Source of the DNA: Candidatus Gastranaerophilales bacterium
GTDB taxonomy: Bacteria; Cyanobacteriota; Vampirovibrionia; Gastranaerophilales; Gastranaerophilaceae
DNA: 54,623 bases
Assembly (NCBI GenBank): GCA_944322935.1
Contig: CALUQO010000016.1
Location: 1 to 54,623 of the forward strand
Reading direction: 5' to 3'
Of this stretch, positions 7,845 to 16,161 are shown piece by piece. Every line of letters begins with the position of its first letter. Positions within the stretch are counted from its first letter, which is position 1. A model generated the notes under the pieces. It did no database searches and had not been told where the DNA came from. It saw only the letters and a program-made list of their open reading frames with translations. The position numbers and the translations under genes were made by a program.

Positions 7845-9476
7845 ATGAATCTGTTTGAAATATTTCATACCTCACAATACGACAATACCCCGCTGTTTAA
7901 ACACAGGGGCGAGGATATCTCACTAAAAAAGTTTAAAAACATTGTTGCTTCGTCCGTAGAATTTTTGAACACACAAAAACCGGATAGAGTAGTTATCTTA
8001 AGCAGCTGTGCATTTGATTTTGCAGTGTGGTTTTTTGCCTGTATTTTTGCGGGGAAGCAGATATTTTTGCTGACAGACACGTCAAAGCTTCAATATCTTG
8101 ATTTTGATTATGTGCTTGCAGACAAAGCGGCAATGACAGAGGCCGCAGCGGATTTTTTCAAAATCAACCCAGAAAACTTGATAATAAATTTTTACACCTC
8201 GGGCTCAACATCTTTGCCCAAAAACATAACAAAAACACTGCAGAACGTGATTGTCGAAGCACACGATATTTATGATGAATTTTTTGCGGCACAGAATATA
8301 ACCAAAACACAACTGAAAGTTTTAACCTCAACTCGTGCACAGCACATGTTTGCATTCACTTTTTATTTTGTGCTGCCGTTATGCTTTTTGGAAAATCTTA
8401 TCATAGACACAACAGAAGTCTGCTATCCTGATGACGCGGATTTTAAAGACAGCGTGTTTATTTCTACCCCGTCATTTCTTGAAAAATTTCAAAAATACGG
8501 GGTAAAAAACAGTTATTCCCCGGTAATAATTTTTAGCGCCGGCGAAAAATTAAACGACACGGTATTTCAATACCTCAAACAAAACAGTGCAGTTGTAGAC
8601 ATTTACGGAAGCACAGAAACAGGCACTGTCGCTTACAAAAACAACAGCTCAGACAAAGAGCTGACCTGTTTAAACAAAGTAAAAATATCAACAAATGAAA
8701 ATTCACAAATTGTTGCATCCTCGCCGTATTTTATGCAGGAAGCTATTACACTCGGCGATATTGCACGGATAAGAGACGCAAAACACTTTCTCCTGTGCGG
8801 AAGAGCAGACAGGATATTTAAAATTCAGGAAAAAAGAGTGTCTGCTCCTGAAGTAGAAAACGCACTTATGCAGGCATCTTCAGGGATGATTAGCGAATGC
8901 TACTGTTTTAAATCAGGCGAAAAACTTGCCTGCGCCGTTGTGTTGACAGGCAAAGGGAAGGATTTTTTCATCTCGAACAACAATTCCATTGCCAAACTTA
9001 CCTCTTTATTTAAAAACGCCTTAAACGGCAAGGTGGAAATTATCCCGCAAAAGTGGAAGTTTTTGTATTCGCTCCCGCGCACAAAAACCGGCAAAATTGA
9101 CACTCAAGTGCTTGAGCAGATTTTTAAAACCAATGTTTCAATGCCGTTTGTTTTCGATGTGCAAAAAGATGCGCAAAGCGCTGTGTTTGACATAACATTT
9201 CCGGCCTGCTGCAATTTTTTTGAAGGACACTTTAACGGTTTTGCTGTGCTTCCGGGAGTTGTGCAGCTTTATTTTGCACACTTCTTTGCGATAGAGGCTT
9301 TTGGAAAAGGGGTCTTAAGTGATTGCGTGAAAAAAATCAAGTTCTCAAAGCTTATTCGGCCTGATGAAAACCTGAAACTCATATTTGAAAGAAAAAACAA
9401 TTTGATAAATTATATGTATAAAAGGGACGAACATATCTGTTCGAGCGGAGTGATGACAATAGATGAAAAAGATTGA
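7845..9476 (+). CDS. Acyl-AMP ligase fused to a FabZ/ApeI-like dehydratase
   Basis: Two-domain enzyme of 543 residues. N-terminal ANL ligase: P-loop YTSGSTSLPK (117-126), A5-like YGSTETG (254-260), GD (304-305), the hinge-side GRADRIFK motif (319-326) and the catalytic-lysine motif PRTKTGKID (411-419, Lys417). C-terminal hotdog (about 435-543) has FFEGHFNGFAVLPGV (458-472), the FabA/FabZ-type active-site block with His462. ApeH and ApeI are the separate counterparts in aryl-polyene clusters; here they are one polypeptide. It probably activates and loads an acid onto an ACP and dehydrates a hydroxyacyl-ACP. Overlaps the thioesterase gene by 14 bp. Confidence 0.82.
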   Translation: MNLFEIFHTSQYDNTPLFKHRGEDISLKKFKNIVASSVEFLNTQKPDRVVILSSCAFDFAVWFFACIFAGKQIFLLTDTSKLQYLDFDYVLADKAAMTEAAADFFKINPENLIINFYTSGSTSLPKNITKTLQNVIVEAHDIYDEFFAAQNITKTQLKVLTSTRAQHMFAFTFYFVLPLCFLENLIIDTTEVCYPDDADFKDSVFISTPSFLEKFQKYGVKNSYSPVIIFSAGEKLNDTVFQYLKQNSAVVDIYGSTETGTVAYKNNSSDKELTCLNKVKISTNENSQIVASSPYFMQEAITLGDIARIRDAKHFLLCGRADRIFKIQEKRVSAPEVENALMQASSGMISECYCFKSGEKLACAVVLTGKGKDFFISNNNSIAKLTSLFKNALNGKVEIIPQKWKFLYSLPRTKTGKIDTQVLEQIFKTNVSMPFVFDVQKDAQSAVFDITFPACCNFFEGHFNGFAVLPGVVQLYFAHFFAIEAFGKGVLSDCVKKIKFSKLIRPDENLKLIFERKNNLINYMYKRDEHICSSGVMTIDEKD

Positions 9477-9879
9477 AACACAGTATAAAACAAGAGTAGA
9501 ATTCTATGACCTTGACCCGATGAATGTTGTCTGGCACGGAAATTACGTAAAATATCTCGAGGCTGCAAGGTGCGATTTTCTTGAAAAAATCGGCTGCACC
9601 TACGACGATATAAAAGATGCCGGATACGCTTATCCCGTCGCAAAAATGGAGATGAAATTCGTTACCCCCTGCGTTTTTATGCAGAATCTTGTTGTAAAAA
9701 CACAACTCGAATCTCTCGAGCCGTCCTTGAACTTTAAATACACTATTCTGGATGAAAAAACAGGCGCAAAACTCTTTAGCGCAAAGACCATGCAAATCTG
9801 CGTGGAGATAGAAACAAGAAAAACCGTCTACAGCGTGCCTGACGTGTTGAAAAAAAGGGTAGAAAACTATGAAAGCTAA
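9463..9879 (+). CDS. Acyl-CoA/ACP thioesterase, 4HBT/YbgC-like
   Basis: 138-residue hotdog thioesterase. The active-site region D16-LDPMNVVWHGNY-28 carries the conserved Asp and the His-Gly-Asn of 4-hydroxybenzoyl-CoA-type thioesterases, and the spacing to YLEAAR fits. Likely releases or hydrolyses acyl thioesters of the cassette (counterpart of ApeK). Overlaps both neighbours, so almost certainly co-translated. Confidence 0.85.
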   Translation: MKKIETQYKTRVEFYDLDPMNVVWHGNYVKYLEAARCDFLEKIGCTYDDIKDAGYAYPVAKMEMKFVTPCVFMQNLVVKTQLESLEPSLNFKYTILDEKTGAKLFSAKTMQICVEIETRKTVYSVPDVLKKRVENYES

Positions 9880-10420
9880 AAATATTTTTTTCATCAGCCT
9901 TTGTTCTATGCTGCTGCTTGCGCACAGTGCGGCTGCTGACAGTGTTTTTAACCACAAAATAACCGCAAAACAGGCCGCAGACAAGCTGCCGGAATTTTCT
10001 GACGCAGCCTGCCGCTTTACGCAGGAAAAATCAGTAAAAAACAGCTCCACAGGCGAAGTTACACTGAAATCCGGCGGAAATTTTAAGTTCGAAAAGGCCA
10101 ATGGAGTTACTTTTGAAACCACCTACCCAGTAAAATCCGTTTCCTCTTACACTACAGAACAAAACAAACACGTAAGCTCCATTGTAAAAGCACTGGCGAA
10201 CAAAAACTACACCTATCTTGAAAAAAACTTTGACATCTATTATCTTCCATCCTCCAACAACAGATGGGAGCTTGCTTTAAAGCCTAAAAAAGACAGCAAA
10301 GCCGCAGCAGCATTGAAACTTATCAACATCAAAGGCCAAAACGGCATAGACAATATGGTTATTGACACACAAAACAGCAAAACAACCATAAACTATACGG
10401 ATTGCAAAAATAATTTTTGA
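9869..10420 (+). CDS. LolA-like periplasmic carrier
   Basis: 183 residues with a clear signal peptide (basic start, hydrophobic 7-19, AHSAAA before cleavage near 23-24). The mature part has the LolA/LolB-like beta pattern, including CRFTQEKSV near 48-56 and GNFKFEKANGVTFETTYP near 70-87. Aryl-polyene loci encode a LolA-like protein (ApeL) presumed to carry the lipid product across the periplasm. No lipobox. Overlaps the thioesterase by 11 bp and ends the cassette; no MMPL exporter follows. Confidence 0.75.
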   Translation: MKAKNIFFISLCSMLLLAHSAAADSVFNHKITAKQAADKLPEFSDAACRFTQEKSVKNSSTGEVTLKSGGNFKFEKANGVTFETTYPVKSVSSYTTEQNKHVSSIVKALANKNYTYLEKNFDIYYLPSSNNRWELALKPKKDSKAAAALKLINIKGQNGIDNMVIDTQNSKTTINYTDCKNNF

Positions 10421-10451
10421 ATCAGCTCTTTATTACACTCAAAATTTAGCT

Positions 10452-10457
10452 TATAAT
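10452..10457 (+). promoter_or_regulatory. Candidate -10 box before yjbQ
   Basis: TATAAT, 35 bases before the ATG at 10492, with a weak TTTATT 17 bases upstream. An AAAGGAG SD is at 10480-10486. It would separate the yjbQ-VWA pair from the acyl cassette. Confidence 0.4.
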
Positions 10458-10491
10458 ATTAAAATCAGCCGGTCTAACAAAAGGAGTTTTT

Positions 10492-10905
10492 ATGAAATTT
10501 GCAACCGAATATCTATGGTTCAACACTCAAAATCACAGAGAATATATAAACATTACAGATGAAGTGGAAGAAATTGTACAAAAAAGCGGTATAAAAGAAG
10601 GAATGGTTCTTGTTTCAGCAATGCATATAACAGCAGGTATCTATGTAAATGATGCAGAGAACGGGCTTATCTGTGATATAGATAAATGGCTGGAAGAACT
10701 TGCTCCTTTTGATATAAACTATAATCATCACCGTACGGGCGAAACAAACGGAGACAGTCATTTAAAAAGTCTTTTAATCGGGCACGAAGTCATTGTGCCG
10801 GTAACAGGAGGAAGACTGGATTTTGGGCCCTGGCAGCAGATTTATTATGCGGAATTCGACGGTCAAAGAAGAAAACGCGTTATTGTAAAAGTAATGGGAG
10901 AATAA
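10492..10905 (+). CDS. yjbQ: YjbQ/UPF0047 family protein
   Basis: 137 residues covering the whole family. Conserved blocks seen: [31 protein letters not shown] and [19 protein letters not shown]. Members bind metal through these His/Glu residues; weak thiamine-phosphate synthase activity has been described, so the true role is unsettled. Good SD AAAGGAG. Followed after 1 bp by the secreted VWA gene, probably in one transcript, though a functional link is not evident. Confidence 0.9.
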   Translation: MKFATEYLWFNTQNHREYINITDEVEEIVQKSGIKEGMVLVSAMHITAGIYVNDAENGLICDIDKWLEELAPFDINYNHHRTGETNGDSHLKSLLIGHEVIVPVTGGRLDFGPWQQIYYAEFDGQRRKRVIVKVMGE

Positions 10906-10906
10906 A

Positions 10907-11854
10907 TTGAATAAATACCGTAACATAAAAACCCTGACCATATCATTGATTTTAATGTCGGCATTTTCACTTACTGCATTTGCCGCAAAATACAAAGTCA
11001 ACACGCAGGGTAAAGTAACAAACCCCGCCGGTACTACGCAATACAGCAGCGTTTTAAATAGTTCTCAAGACTTTTACAACAATTACAGTTCAAAAGACTA
11101 TGTAAACTCTCAACAGGTGCTGAACAATTATATTTCTACTATTGATATAGTAATGGATTACTCGGGAAGTATGTCATACTGGATTGCTGAATCTAAAAAA
11201 TCAATGTCCGCAATTATAACCCAGCTTCCGTCCGGAACAAAAATAGGTTTTCGCGTATTCGGACATAATGGCGGTAATAATCCCTATTCTCCGATTATGG
11301 GCAAAATATCTAGCATTACTAAAAAGAAAAAAGGCGGATATAAAGTAAATGCCTCACTGCCTGATTATCTGGGAGATGTTTCAGGAAGCTGCCAGTCTAC
11401 TTCGCAGATTGTTAAAGTTGCGCAAAACAACCCCCAGACCTTATTAAACGGGATGAATTCCGTATACATAGGCGGTTCAACGCCGCTTACCCTTGCTTTA
11501 AAAGAAGCTGTTGATGTTGACTTTGCAACCCTGTCAACAAATTATCCCAAAAAGATAGTGTTAATAACAGACGGTGTGGAAAGCTGCGGCGGAGACCCGT
11601 GCGCTTATGCAAAAAATTTGGTAAAAAAGAGAAGAGATATAATAGTGGATGTCGTACTTGTGTCAGCGTATTCTGACGAATTAAAATGTCTCGCTGACAC
11701 AACAGGCGGAAGGTTATATACACCCAGTGATTTAAGCAGTTTTACAACATCAATTTATAATTCAATGACCAATACAAACTCCGAAACCCAAAACCAGCCG
11801 CAGCAGGAACAGAAAAAGCCCGCACAGCAATACGAATATGTGCCGGATAATTAA
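10907..11854 (+). CDS. Secreted von Willebrand factor A domain protein
   Basis: 315 residues starting at TTG 10907 with GGGAG six bases upstream. Signal peptide to about residue 27 (hydrophobic 9-21, TAFA-A). VWA domain from about 77: IDIVMDYSGSMSYW carries the MIDAS motif D84-x-S86-x-S88, with a threonine in GGSTPLTLAL and an aspartate in VLITDGVES. Several Cys occur in the VWA (SCQS, SCGGDPCAYA, KCLAD), so disulfides are likely. The C-terminus is a Gln-rich tail. It converges on and overlaps by 4 bp the five-gene operon that also encodes a VWA anchor protein, suggesting a shared envelope job (inference). Confidence 0.8.
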   Translation: MNKYRNIKTLTISLILMSAFSLTAFAAKYKVNTQGKVTNPAGTTQYSSVLNSSQDFYNNYSSKDYVNSQQVLNNYISTIDIVMDYSGSMSYWIAESKKSMSAIITQLPSGTKIGFRVFGHNGGNNPYSPIMGKISSITKKKKGGYKVNASLPDYLGDVSGSCQSTSQIVKVAQNNPQTLLNGMNSVYIGGSTPLTLALKEAVDVDFATLSTNYPKKIVLITDGVESCGGDPCAYAKNLVKKRRDIIVDVVLVSAYSDELKCLADTTGGRLYTPSDLSSFTTSIYNSMTNTNSETQNQPQQEQKKPAQQYEYVPDN

Positions 11855-12948
11855 TTCAGGTCAACTTCAAAATTTCCGCCATACATTTTTACGGTAAGTC
11901 TTAGTGTTTCGTTTTTATAACCTGACGGGGGCGGATTATATGCAGGTGTTTGCATTACCCCGTTGTAAACGGCATCATTAAGACTGTCATTGTTTGATAA
12001 TTTTGCAAACTGCCTGTTGGTGAGTGTTCCTGATGAAGATATTTTAAAAGATATTGTACAGGAGCCGTCACCTACAATGCGTCCGAAATTTATATTTGAA
12101 GCAATTTTATTGCGCAGTGCTATTTTATAGTTCAATAAAGCCTGTTTTTGCGCTGCAGTGTTGGCGGCAGACTTTTGCACCGTTTGTGTATGAGTGCTTC
12201 GTGACACGGACGATTGTGTCGATGCCTGCTGTGTTGTTGTCTTTTTCACGGTTGTTTGTTTAACCGGTTGTGCCGGAACATTTTTGGTGGCAGTTTGTGT
12301 TTTTTTAGCTTGAGCAGCAGGTTTGCTTGCCTTTTGTGCCGGTTTTGATGCAATCTTTGCCGGTTGGGAAGCAGGCTTGTAAACAGTTTTTGTACTTGAT
12401 TTCACTGACGGAGTATATGTCGTTGACTGTGTTGTTTTTGGTGCATATGCAGTTTTTGAATTGGAATTGGAGTTGGAGTTGGCGGAAGACTTAAACAAAG
12501 CACTAACAGCCTCCTGTACAGTTTGTGCAGGTTGCTTTTTCGGCTCTTCATTTTTTACGGTCACAGGTGCAGGCGTTTTGTTTGCAATCCACAACTCGTC
12601 AATAGATGGAATGTTCTTTGCTGTGGTTTTCTTTTCCTGCTTTGGCGTATTATTATTTTTGGCAGTATCTTTTGAATCGTCAGAAGAAGGATTGCCGACA
12701 AAAAATAAAATAACAAAAGACAGTATTATACATACAACAAAAAATACAACAGAAGGCAAATCAAACCGACTGTTTCTGCTGATTGGAGCAGAGACGCTTT
12801 TGTACGACTGTGCATTGCTTTGATTTTGTACGTTTCGTGACGAAACCGGCTCCGAATCAATAACATCAAAAGAGTCGTTGCCGCAATCGCAGTATTCCTG
12901 CAATTCGTCGTATACCTGTCCGCATTCAGTACACTTATATTTATACAT
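11851..12948 (-). CDS. TonB/TolA C-terminal domain protein with cytosolic zinc ribbon
   Basis: 365 residues. Residues 1-25 are a small zinc ribbon (C6, C9, C20, C22). One membrane helix at about 64-85 is followed by a long Pro/Lys/Thr/Gln linker, about 90-265, that can span the periplasm. The C-terminal domain (about 268-365) has LRNKIASNINFG and ISFKISSSGTLTNRQF, matching the TonB/TolA C-terminal fold. Fusion of a cytosolic zinc ribbon to a TonB-like protein is unusual. Its ATG directly follows the stop of the upstream paralogue with no gap. Last gene of the operon; no ExbB/ExbD is nearby. Confidence 0.72.
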   Translation of the reverse strand: MYKYKCTECGQVYDELQEYCDCGNDSFDVIDSEPVSSRNVQNQSNAQSYKSVSAPISRNSRFDLPSVVFFVVCIILSFVILFFVGNPSSDDSKDTAKNNNTPKQEKKTTAKNIPSIDELWIANKTPAPVTVKNEEPKKQPAQTVQEAVSALFKSSANSNSNSNSKTAYAPKTTQSTTYTPSVKSSTKTVYKPASQPAKIASKPAQKASKPAAQAKKTQTATKNVPAQPVKQTTVKKTTTQQASTQSSVSRSTHTQTVQKSAANTAAQKQALLNYKIALRNKIASNINFGRIVGDGSCTISFKISSSGTLTNRQFAKLSNNDSLNDAVYNGVMQTPAYNPPPSGYKNETLRLTVKMYGGNFEVDLN

Positions 12949-13821
12949 TTAGTTCCTTACCTTTTCTACATCCTTATAATCAGCAGGTGTGCTGTAGGTG
13001 GTTTTGTCAGAGATTTTCCACGCACCTAAAACAGTTGTTGTTATGCGGGTTGACCCGGTGGGAAATCGCATAAAATCACGTCCCTGATAGCTTCTTATAA
13101 CAGGAGCAATATACTGTATCGCGTACGGGGTATAATTCGGGTCGTCTGAGCTTGTATAAACATTTGTGATTTTACCGTACTTGTCCACATCAAAAGAAAA
13201 TCTAAACACAGTACCCTGTCTAACAATGGGCAGTTTCACATCCGTCATAATCCGGTTTTGCAGGTCTGAACGCCACTTATTCCATAAAATAAGTTCTTCC
13301 TGTTCTTTTTGTGCAGCTGTTTTAGCAGACTGTTTTGACTCTGCCTGTTTTTCAACAGTTTTGGTAACAGGTTTTGCAGCCGGCTGAGCCTTAGGTCGTG
13401 TCTCTGTCTTTTGCACCGGTTTAGGTTCTATGCTCTGAGTTTTCTGCACCGGCGGCTGTTTTGTTACCGTTTTAGGTGCAGGAGTTTTAACAACCGTTTG
13501 CGGCTGAACATTCGCCTGCTGCCGTGTAACGTTAACCGGTGTGTTTGTAACATTTACAGGCATTTGCACCACATTAACAGCAGTATCGGCAATCGTATCT
13601 TTGACAGACACAGTGGGTCTTTGAGGTGCGCTCTGCTGTTTTACCGTGTTAATTTGTGCTGGAGCCGCTTCATTTTTTACAGTATTATTGTGCTGCAGCA
13701 CAATTTGCAAGCCTGAATCATACATTAGAATATTTTTATGCATTTTAGGGCTTATCACAGCCATAAAAACAGTTGATACAATAAGTAAAATTGTTAATAT
13801 AGAAAAAAACGCTTTATACAA
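12949..13821 (-). CDS. TonB/TolA-like protein with N-terminal membrane anchor
   Basis: 290 residues: membrane anchor at about 5-25, a Pro/Gln/Thr/Val-rich periplasmic linker with repeated TPVNVT and KPVQKT-type units, and a C-terminal TonB-like domain from about 178 (WNKWRSDLQNRIMTDVK, then FRFSFDVDKYGKITNVY). The only sensible start is TTG 13821, with AGGTGA about eight bases upstream. Paralogous in architecture to the next gene but without the zinc ribbon. Fourth gene of the operon. Confidence 0.7.
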   Translation of the reverse strand: MYKAFFSILTILLIVSTVFMAVISPKMHKNILMYDSGLQIVLQHNNTVKNEAAPAQINTVKQQSAPQRPTVSVKDTIADTAVNVVQMPVNVTNTPVNVTRQQANVQPQTVVKTPAPKTVTKQPPVQKTQSIEPKPVQKTETRPKAQPAAKPVTKTVEKQAESKQSAKTAAQKEQEELILWNKWRSDLQNRIMTDVKLPIVRQGTVFRFSFDVDKYGKITNVYTSSDDPNYTPYAIQYIAPVIRSYQGRDFMRFPTGSTRITTTVLGAWKISDKTTYSTPADYKDVEKVRN

Positions 13822-13844
13822 GATAACATCACCTATTCATTGTT

Positions 13845-15467
13845 TTATTTGTCATATTTTGCAAGAACTTCCTGACAGGCAAAAGTTTCAAACTTAGTCT
13901 GGCTGAGCATAAACGTTTCAGCAATCAACAGTGCCGTCGGCACAAGAGCTGCAACTGCACTGAGAAGGATACCGCTTAAATCGCCGCCTATCTCCTGCAT
14001 AAAATATGAAATATTCATTGAAAACTCAATAAATATAATGCACAGCCCTATTATAAAGGAGCGCCTCATGTCCGTATCGATTTTTTTTGCCCCCTGCAAG
14101 CCGTAAATTTCCGTTCCGTGCTGCATATAGTTGCTGAATCCGTCGTTTTTCAACACGTTTGAGGCCTGAATTTTTTTGTTAGCCAAAAAACCGTTAACAA
14201 AAGCAAAAAACGCAAAGATAATCAAAAACGTAGCCAGAACAAGAAATACAGGGCTGAATCTTAAGCCCGACACCCTTATCCATCCTGCAGCATCCGGAAA
14301 ACACGCAGCAAGCGTGTTCGACACACCGTATGCAAGAAAAGGTGCGGTTAAAATCCCGAGAATAATTTCCCCGACAGATTTTATCTGCAGGTTAAAAAGC
14401 CTGTCTTTTATGCCGTTTATTCTGCCTGTGCTCAGGCTGTTGACAAATGTTTCAATCCACGCTCGATATGCCTGTATTACGTGTTCAAAATCTTCTCTGT
14501 ACTCGTATTTGTTAAGTTCTTTTGAAAGTTCAACATTATCGCTTTTAAAATATCCGCAGGCGAGCGCAAGGATAACGCACATTGCCGTAAAAAACAGTGA
14601 CATGCATATTGCAAAAAACGGCATTGACCCAGGAGCCATATAATACAGCACATTTATCACATACACCCCTGCATAAAACAGTGAGGATGCAACAATCAAG
14701 GTCTTTTCCGATATATTATTTGCCGCTGCGCCCCCGTGCAGCCGGTTTTGCAAAAGCAAATACATTCCCTGTTTCATAACAAGTCCTATGCCGTACAAAA
14801 TAACTGTAAACATAAGCAAAAACTTCATATTAACAGGCATTTGTATCATTGTTCCCGCATCTTTCAGAGGAAAACCACAAAAATAATTTGACACGCCAAA
14901 AGCCAGAATCAGCGTTGCGACAAAAAGCCCTATGTGTAAAAAGATACCTGCTTTTGAGTTCATTGATAATTTATGCCTTATATCATTTATTGAATACGCT
15001 ATCTGTTTTATTATTGCAACACGAACTTTCTCTATTTCCGCTTTTCTTTTTTCAAGTTCAGATTTTGCAGCCATGCCGGGTATCTGCTGCGCTGAAGCCT
15101 GGGGAATATTTGCGTTCTGCAGCGGCTGTGTTGCCTGCTGTGTTAATTTAGGATTATTCGCAGTGTCTGCCGTATTCTGTGCATTGATTTTTATTGTAAT
15201 AAACTCGTCAGAACCTTTTACCATAATCTTACAAAGCTTATCAACAATAAGTTTTTGCGGCAAAGGCTGTCCTTTAAAAAGTAATTCGGGGCTGTTGGTT
15301 TTGTTTACAACAAGACATTTATTTAGCTTGGCATCGTACTGTACGACAAGTAAAAAATCAAAACCTGTGTTAACAAAACATTCACTACCCTGTTTGGAAG
15401 AAATGCTCACAAAATTTTTATCCGCAAAAGTTTGTTCTGAATTTTTTGTTATTATCGAAAAAGACAT
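13845..15467 (-). CDS. Eight-TM membrane protein with N-terminal beta-rich (FHA-like?) domain
   Basis: 540 residues. About 110 N-terminal residues are soluble and beta-patterned (FVSISSKQGSECFVNTG, LCKIMVKGSDEFITIKI), reminiscent of an FHA-type sandwich, though I see no clear GR..S..H signature. A linker and a Lys-rich helix lead to about eight hydrophobic segments between 175 and 530. No family recognised. Good start: ATG with AGGAGA seven bases before. It sits 9 bp from the VWA anchor gene and 23 bp from the TonB-like gene, so these products probably form one membrane assembly. Confidence 0.6.
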   Translation of the reverse strand: MSFSIITKNSEQTFADKNFVSISSKQGSECFVNTGFDFLLVVQYDAKLNKCLVVNKTNSPELLFKGQPLPQKLIVDKLCKIMVKGSDEFITIKINAQNTADTANNPKLTQQATQPLQNANIPQASAQQIPGMAAKSELEKRKAEIEKVRVAIIKQIAYSINDIRHKLSMNSKAGIFLHIGLFVATLILAFGVSNYFCGFPLKDAGTMIQMPVNMKFLLMFTVILYGIGLVMKQGMYLLLQNRLHGGAAANNISEKTLIVASSLFYAGVYVINVLYYMAPGSMPFFAICMSLFFTAMCVILALACGYFKSDNVELSKELNKYEYREDFEHVIQAYRAWIETFVNSLSTGRINGIKDRLFNLQIKSVGEIILGILTAPFLAYGVSNTLAACFPDAAGWIRVSGLRFSPVFLVLATFLIIFAFFAFVNGFLANKKIQASNVLKNDGFSNYMQHGTEIYGLQGAKKIDTDMRRSFIIGLCIIFIEFSMNISYFMQEIGGDLSGILLSAVAALVPTALLIAETFMLSQTKFETFACQEVLAKYDK

Positions 15468-15476
15468 ATCATTCTC

Positions 15477-16145
15477 CTATCTTCCGATTGCATCTAACAG
15501 TTTTCTTTGTGAATTAGATACGGTCTGCTCGTTTGCAACAATCAGTTTGTTTTCACCAAGCACCGGTGAAAGTTTTGTTTTAACAAGGTCAAGTTTTTGA
15601 GGATGTGCATACACAAACATCATGGAAATTTCCGGTATATATTTTTTTATCTTTTTTACATTCTCCGGCAGAGTACTCCAGTCTATTTGCTTGGCTGCAT
15701 CACCTTCGTTTTCAAGGTCGCCTATAACCACTATTGAAGGAATATACCCTTCTTTTTTCATATTCAAAGCATGTTCAAAAGCTTTTTTTATAGCTTCGCC
15801 GTAGGCTGTACCGTATTCGGTACTATCTGGTTTTGTAAACTCTTTCAGAGTTTTATTTATAGTGGAGTTATTCATAGGAGAGCCTTCGTATATAAGGTAG
15901 GAATCCTGTGACACCTTAAGAATCTTTATGCTGTCCTCGGGATCGAGCACGGAACACACTGATTTTAAATAAGCTATTTCTTCACTAAGTTTTGATTGGT
16001 TAGAAGCTGAAGAATCCACAACAAAGATAACAGCAGCGGGATGAAACTCGTCAATTTTAATATTACTTATTCCTATAACCAGAAGTTTAAAAATTATGGA
16101 ACAAGCAAGTATCAAAATTCCCGTTACTACTAATCTTTTATTCAT
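15477..16145 (-). CDS. Membrane-anchored VWA domain protein
   Basis: 222 residues. N-terminal anchor or signal at about 5-27, then a VWA fold: VIFVVDSSASN carries the MIDAS D44-x-S46-x-S48, with TEYGTAYGEAIKKAF supplying the threonine region and IVVIGDLENEGD the later aspartate. Probably a periplasmic metal-dependent binding module. Lies between a glycine-zipper secreted protein and the eight-TM protein in an operon with 16- and 9-bp gaps. Confidence 0.72.
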   Translation of the reverse strand: MNKRLVVTGILILACSIIFKLLVIGISNIKIDEFHPAAVIFVVDSSASNQSKLSEEIAYLKSVCSVLDPEDSIKILKVSQDSYLIYEGSPMNNSTINKTLKEFTKPDSTEYGTAYGEAIKKAFEHALNMKKEGYIPSIVVIGDLENEGDAAKQIDWSTLPENVKKIKKYIPEISMMFVYAHPQKLDLVKTKLSPVLGENKLIVANEQTVSNSQRKLLDAIGR

Positions 16146-16161
16146 TCATATATCCCGTTTT

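Noticed and set aside
9379-10122. 247-codon ORF antisense to the thioesterase and LolA-like genes
   Set aside because: Shadow frame: low-complexity Cys/Phe-rich product over two well-supported genes.
14932-15600. 222-codon plus-strand ORF antisense to the eight-TM protein
   Set aside because: Opposite a gene with good SD and consistent membrane topology; product is Ser/Phe/Cys-rich shadow sequence.
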